DNA of 64,000 nucleotides, taken from positions 858,465-922,464 of the forward strand of contig NZ_CP031153.1 in the NCBI RefSeq assembly GCF_003352465.1, given 5' to 3'. This stretch comes from Kordia sp. SMS9. GTDB taxonomy: Bacteria > Bacteroidota > Bacteroidia > Flavobacteriales > Flavobacteriaceae. The notes beneath the pieces were generated by a model. That model ran no database searches and was not told the DNA's origin. It saw only the letters and a program-made list of their open reading frames with translations. Every line of letters begins with the position of its first letter. Position 1 is the first letter of the stretch. This document shows positions 60,621-64,000 of the stretch, in pieces. Both the position numbers and the translations under genes were made by a program.

Positions 60621-62780
60621 ATGAAATACATATCGGCTCTTTATGTAGTACTCTTTATATGGAGTACAGGGTGCAATACCAGCAAAAAAAAACCTTTTCT
60701 TGCCACTGAAAAACCTGTTACTAACACTTATTTTTCAACCACGGTAGAAGATCCGTATCCATATTTGGAAAATTTAAAAGACTCCGCAGTATTGTCGTGG
60801 CTGGTTTCACAAAATACACACACTGAAAACACACTACAACAAATTCCTGGTCGTCAGCAACTTATTGATAAGATTCGTTTGCACGACGAAATGCGCTCGG
60901 AAAGTATTTTTGATTTAAAAGTGCTTTCTCCAGAAGCGTATTATTATTTGCGATATTCTGAAAATCATGAAGCCAATATTTTGTATTTTAAAGCTGGAGT
61001 TGACGGTGAAGAACAAGAAATTTTTAATTCAGAACAGTACAAGTCAAACTCAAAAGAGACGTATATTATTAATTATTTTCAGCCAAGCTGGAATGGACAA
61101 AAAATAGCCATTGGTTTTACAAAAAATGACGAAGAGTTTTCAGAGATCGTTATTTATGATGTGCTTACAAAAACTTTTCATAAAGAAATCATAGATCATT
61201 CATGGCCATCAGAATTGGGTGGTGTGCATTGGTTGCCTGATAATACGGGCTTTACGTATTTACATATTCCTGATATTGATACAACTTCCCCCAACTATAT
61301 TTTAAATTCGGCAACCGTTTTATATCGCTTAGGAACTAATCCGAAAGAGTTACACATTCTTTTTTCCAGAAAAACACATCCAGAACTCAACTTAAATCCT
61401 GAAGATTTCCCCATTGTGAATATTTTTGGGCAACATCCCAACTATATGTTTGGTCGCGTTGGTGGTATTGGATTTAAAGATTATTACTATGCACCAATCA
61501 CTGAATTAACCAAAGAAACAGTCACCTGGAAACCACTATTTCAGAAAAAACATAAGGTTGAAAAGTTTCTCCCGTTCAATGACAGCATTTATTATACAAG
61601 CGCGCAAGAAGCATCTAATTTTGGTGTATATGCCACTTCTTTGACGGAGGTAAATTTTGATGCTCCAATCGAAATTATTCCTCCATCGACCGACGAAATT
61701 TTAAAAGATTTTACTATTACTACTAATGGATTATTTTATACAACCGCAAAAAATGGTGTACAAGCTCATTTGTATCAGCGAAAAAATCAACAGATTGAAA
61801 AATTAATATTGCCAAGTGCCGCAGGAAGCATCAGCCTTTCAACAATTGGAACTAAGTTTCCGCAGTTATGGATAGAAACCCAAGGCTGGACAAGTCACCA
61901 AAACAGATATCGTTTTCATGCGCAAAAGAAGATGTTTACGAAAGAGAATATTTCCAAAGTGGTAAGTTATCCAGAATTAGCAGATGTCGTTGTAAAAGAG
62001 ATTGAAATTACGTCCCATGACGGTGTAAAGGTTCCATTGTCAATTATTTATAAGAAAGGAATGGTTCAACACGGTAACAATCGTGTATTGCTCAACGGTT
62101 ATGGTTGTTATAATTGGATTAATGCGCCTATGTTGTATCCGTATTTGCTGTATTGGTTGTCTGAAGGTGGTGTGTATGCCGTTGCACATGTGCGCGGCGG
62201 TGGCGAAAAAGGCGAACAATGGCATAAAGCAGGGTATAAAACCACCAAATCCAATTCGTGGAAAGATTTTATTGCGTGTACTGAATATTTGATTGACGAA
62301 GGCTATACTTCTCCTGAACGATTTGCCGTTTGGGGCGGAAGTGCTGGCGGAATTACCATTGGTCGTGCTATGACAGAACGCCCTGATTTGTATGCTGCCG
62401 TCGTGATTAGAGTTGGTTTGTTGAACACTTTACGTTCAGAAATTGCGCCAAACGGACAGAATAATGTAAAAGAATTTGGCACCGTGAAAGATTCTATTGA
62501 GTTTGAAGGTTTGTTAGCGATGGATTCGTATCATCATATTGAAAAAGATGTGCCGTATCCTTCGGTTTTTTTGACGTCTGGCATTAACGATTCGAGAGTT
62601 GCTGCATGGCAACCTGCAAAGTTTGCAGCACGTTTGCAAGCGGCTACCAGTTCCGATAATCCTATTTTGTTATCTGTCAACTTTTCGGAAGGTCATGGTT
62701 TTGACAGAACTCAGAAAAGCAAGCGTGAAGAATTGGTGGATATTATTTCGTTTGCGTTGTGGCAGACGGGGAATGAGTGA
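60621..62780 (+). CDS. S9A prolyl oligopeptidase lipoprotein
   Basis: 719 residues from the ATG at 60621, which gives a lipobox (IWSTGCNTS, Cys18); an earlier ATG would add 22 residues before it. The N-terminal part has DPYPYLENLKDSAVLSWLVS, then the beta propeller, then the catalytic domain with WGGSAGGITIGRA (Ser574), a SGINDSRV Asp and an EGHGFD His. Known activity: cleaving short peptides after proline. It is anchored to the envelope. Coming just after a RiPP precursor, it could trim exported peptides, but such enzymes are also ordinary digestive peptidases. Confidence 0.88.
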   Translation: MKYISALYVVLFIWSTGCNTSKKKPFLATEKPVTNTYFSTTVEDPYPYLENLKDSAVLSWLVSQNTHTENTLQQIPGRQQLIDKIRLHDEMRSESIFDLKVLSPEAYYYLRYSENHEANILYFKAGVDGEEQEIFNSEQYKSNSKETYIINYFQPSWNGQKIAIGFTKNDEEFSEIVIYDVLTKTFHKEIIDHSWPSELGGVHWLPDNTGFTYLHIPDIDTTSPNYILNSATVLYRLGTNPKELHILFSRKTHPELNLNPEDFPIVNIFGQHPNYMFGRVGGIGFKDYYYAPITELTKETVTWKPLFQKKHKVEKFLPFNDSIYYTSAQEASNFGVYATSLTEVNFDAPIEIIPPSTDEILKDFTITTNGLFYTTAKNGVQAHLYQRKNQQIEKLILPSAAGSISLSTIGTKFPQLWIETQGWTSHQNRYRFHAQKKMFTKENISKVVSYPELADVVVKEIEITSHDGVKVPLSIIYKKGMVQHGNNRVLLNGYGCYNWINAPMLYPYLLYWLSEGGVYAVAHVRGGGEKGEQWHKAGYKTTKSNSWKDFIACTEYLIDEGYTSPERFAVWGGSAGGITIGRAMTERPDLYAAVVIRVGLLNTLRSEIAPNGQNNVKEFGTVKDSIEFEGLLAMDSYHHIEKDVPYPSVFLTSGINDSRVAAWQPAKFAARLQAATSSDNPILLSVNFSEGHGFDRTQKSKREELVDIISFALWQTGNE

Positions 62781-62913
62781 TTTAGTTTGAAGTAGTTTTG
62801 GTTGTTAATTTGCTGGTTTGTTTTTACTCTTAACTTTTATCTGTTGTCAGTTTGTCGCTCTTTTTTGCCCGTTTATTTTTATTCGTGTGAAAAGTAAACT
62901 CATAAATATGAGA

Positions 62914-62944
62914 AACCAGTACTTATATTTTATAAGTACTGGTT
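62914..62944 (-). terminator. Terminator of the small minus-strand gene at 62954
   Basis: A perfect 14-bp stem, AACCAGTACTTATA with TATAAGTACTGGTT, and a 3-nt loop. Confidence 0.8.
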
Positions 62945-62953
62945 ATTGAAGTT

Positions 62954-63178
62954 CTATTCTTCTTCTGGGATTTCATACATTGGACTCATATCATTTTTCT
63001 CTTCGTCTGTAAATGCACGAAAGCCACCTCCTACCAAGCAGTTATGTTCTTCTGCCCATGAAATTATCATTTCTAGGAGTTCTGATGGAACACTTCTTTT
63101 AAGTGTTCCATCATCGGAGTCATGATGTAAAGAGAATCCAAAATTCCATACTTCTTGTTCTTCTTCAGTTTCTTTCAT
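62954..63178 (-). CDS. Small acidic protein, possibly YggL/DUF469-like
   Basis: 74 residues, very acidic. The stretch WNFGFSLHHDSDDGTLKRSV, then EEHNCLVGGGFRAFTDEEKN, resembles the G-F and N-G-L-x-x-G-G-G pieces of the 50S-binding YggL family, though shorter. It is not a HicB antitoxin: no HicB fold or ribbon-helix-helix is seen, although a HicA-like remnant lies just upstream. A weak family call; expression is supported by its own terminator. Confidence 0.45.
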   Translation of the reverse strand: MKETEEEQEVWNFGFSLHHDSDDGTLKRSVPSELLEMIISWAEEHNCLVGGGFRAFTDEEKNDMSPMYEIPEEE

Positions 63179-63190
63179 AATTTTAATTTT

Positions 63191-63368
63191 TTAAAACCCT
63201 GCCTGTTTCATAATGTCTTCAATTATTTTCTTGTTTGTTTTATTACCTTTAGGACTGTGTGGTATTATAGTTACTAATTTTTTTCCATCATATACTTTAA
63301 GATGTTTTCCTCCAGCCTTAATAGTAAAGCCTGCATTTCAATAAAGTTGAGATGCTGACTTTTATATT
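63191..63368 (-). pseudogene. Frameshifted HicA-like toxin remnant
   Basis: On the minus strand, KVSISTLLK in one frame continues after a one-base shift as NAGFTIKAGGKHLKVYDGKK, then LVTIIPHSPKG and KIIEDIMKQAGF with a stop at 63191. The order and the G-x-H, I-P-H-S and final Q-A-G-F match HicA mRNA interferases. No ATG precedes it (an ATA lies at the expected place) and no HicB partner is seen, so the gene is dead or badly eroded. Confidence 0.6.
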
Positions 63369-63405
63369 AGTTTAAATAAATGATTTTACTTTAGCTCATT
63401 TATTT

Positions 63406-63795
63406 TTAAGGAAAATCTAGACTTTGAAAATCTCCAGTCCATTCTTCTACAGGGATATAATTATTATTTTTTATGTGTTCTAAAAAGCTTTTTGGTATAG
63501 CAACATTATATTTTTTAATGTAGTAAGGTAAATTATTAAGCCATAGCCATACACCATCTGTTATATATGTATCACTGCCAAACATTATTTCACCAGTAAA
63601 TGCGTCAGGATAGCTACTTGTTGCTGCCAATTCTTGTGAATTGAGCAGATATTTTTCTATATCATTTAAAGAATATGTACTTACTAAATCTGCATCTACA
63701 AATTCTTTGACACTTGGGCAAGTTTCATACCCTTCTCCATACTCTTTCCACATACCAAACCACTTATGAGGCCAATTATTGATTAATTTATTCAT
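63406..63795 (-). CDS. Hypothetical protein, immunity-like, coupled to a toxin-like tail
   Basis: 129 residues, no signal peptide, Trp-rich (MNKLINNWPHKWFGMWKEYG; ITDGVWLWLNNLPYYIKKYN). No family recognised. Its start overlaps by 8 bp the end of a short frame that looks like the C-terminal tail of a polymorphic toxin (63788-63961). Such tight coupling is typical of a toxin followed by its immunity gene, so an immunity role is the best guess from context. Confidence 0.5.
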   Translation of the reverse strand: MNKLINNWPHKWFGMWKEYGEGYETCPSVKEFVDADLVSTYSLNDIEKYLLNSQELAATSSYPDAFTGEIMFGSDTYITDGVWLWLNNLPYYIKKYNVAIPKSFLEHIKNNNYIPVEEWTGDFQSLDFP

Positions 63796-63961
63796 ATATC
63801 AAAAATAGAAAATTATACAAAAGTCCTAGGGAAAAACCTTTAAAAACTCCCGTATTTACATATTCATTACCAATGCGCCAAGCCCCTTTCCACATATAAA
63901 TTATACGATTAGGCGCAATAACAGGTACTCCTAATTTATTTGATAAATTTTTTATAGTTGG
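63788..63961 (-). pseudogene. Toxin-tail-like fragment (57 codons, no start)
   Basis: The frame reads PTIKNLSNKLGVPVIAPNRI, then IYMWKGAWRIGNEYVNTGVF and an end at LYNFLFLIYE. N-K-L-G-V-P-V-I-A-P-N is like the end of many Rhs/polymorphic toxin C-termini. The frame is continuous with the window edge except for a TGA inside the palindrome at 63961-63981, so either the gene was interrupted or this is an alternative tail. Confidence 0.45.
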
Positions 63962-63981
63962 TCAGAGTCTGAGACTCTGAC
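63961..63981. repeat. Perfect 21-bp palindrome at the window edge
   Basis: GTCAGAGTCT-G-AGACTCTGAC, two 10-bp perfect arms around one base. On the minus strand it gives S-Q-S-L-R-L-stop to the frame coming in from beyond 64000, so it ends that protein. Confidence 0.7.
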
Positions 63982-64000
63982 TAGCATTTTCAATACTAAT
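63962..64000 (-). CDS. C-terminal end of a gene entering from outside the window
   Basis: Only 12 codons and a stop are visible (ISIENASQSLRL). The frame is the same as that of the toxin-like tail after the stop, so both may once have been one gene. Nothing more can be said from this window. Confidence 0.35.
   Translation of the reverse strand: MSIENASQSLRL

Noticed and set aside
62954..63178. HicB antitoxin for the HicA-like remnant
   Set aside because: The protein has no HicB-like fold or DNA-binding segment; YggL-like pieces fit better.

Overview
The window looks like a chromosomal segment from a marine-type member of the Flavobacteriaceae (Bacteroidetes), possibly Kordia-like. The basis is the low GC content, SusC/SusD pairs, a type IX secretion (T9SS) sorting domain, TPR/AraC membrane regulators, grasp-with-spasm peptide genes and intergenic repeats typical of that family. 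The genus is a guess. No rRNA, tRNA, CRISPR array or intact insertion sequence was recognised.

Region 1 (1-4.2 kb): the N-terminal 900 residues of a large secreted Cys-rich protein (minus strand), then an ECF-type sigma factor overlapping a membrane TPR protein that is probably its partner. Region 2 (4.3-19.2 kb): a class I lanthipeptide-type locus. It has a LanC-like cyclase, a split LanB (dehydratase and elimination domains as separate genes), two paralogous TPR-TM-AraC regulators each followed by a precursor peptide, a third precursor, an opposing C39-peptidase ABC exporter with an HlyD adaptor, an AAA15-type ATPase and a fourth precursor. Region 3 (19.8-28.1 kb): a large BNR/sortilin-like beta-propeller protein, then a three-gene cassette of a PSDC-type phosphatidylserine-decarboxylase-like enzyme, a secreted protein of unknown function and a lipoprotein with one CxxCH haem site.

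Region 4 (28.2-51.6 kb): a complete alpha-glucan (starch/maltodextrin) utilisation locus. The minus-strand arm is susC-susD-susE-amylase. The divergent plus-strand arm is a LacI regulator, maltose-type MFS importer, beta-phosphoglucomutase, GH65 maltose phosphorylase, GH13 lipoprotein, double-esterase lipoprotein, GH31 alpha-glucosidase and a second GH13 lipoprotein. Glucan is cut at the surface, imported, and split by phosphorolysis to glucose and beta-glucose-1-phosphate, which the mutase turns into glucose-6-phosphate. Region 5 (51.6-53.1 kb) carries no annotated-size gene but holds three tandem 30-codon paralogous mini-genes with a double-glycine leader, and a 118-bp tandem repeat. Region 6 (53.1-62.8 kb): msrA, a grasp-with-spasm operon (ATP-grasp ligase, SPASM protein, two accessory genes) with five different precursor genes, a third TPR-TM-AraC regulator followed by another lanthipeptide-type precursor, and a prolyl oligopeptidase lipoprotein. 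Region 7 (62.9-64 kb): a small YggL-like gene, a frameshifted HicA remnant and a toxin-tail/immunity-like pair interrupted by a perfect 21-bp palindrome.

The most notable pattern is a module seen three times: a periplasmic-TPR/transmembrane/AraC-HTH regulator, then a TTTATAAA-centred palindrome, then a double-glycine precursor peptide. It suggests that modified peptides may act as signals sensed across the inner membrane. The second is the triplet of 30-residue mini-peptides at 52 kb, which matches nothing I recognise.
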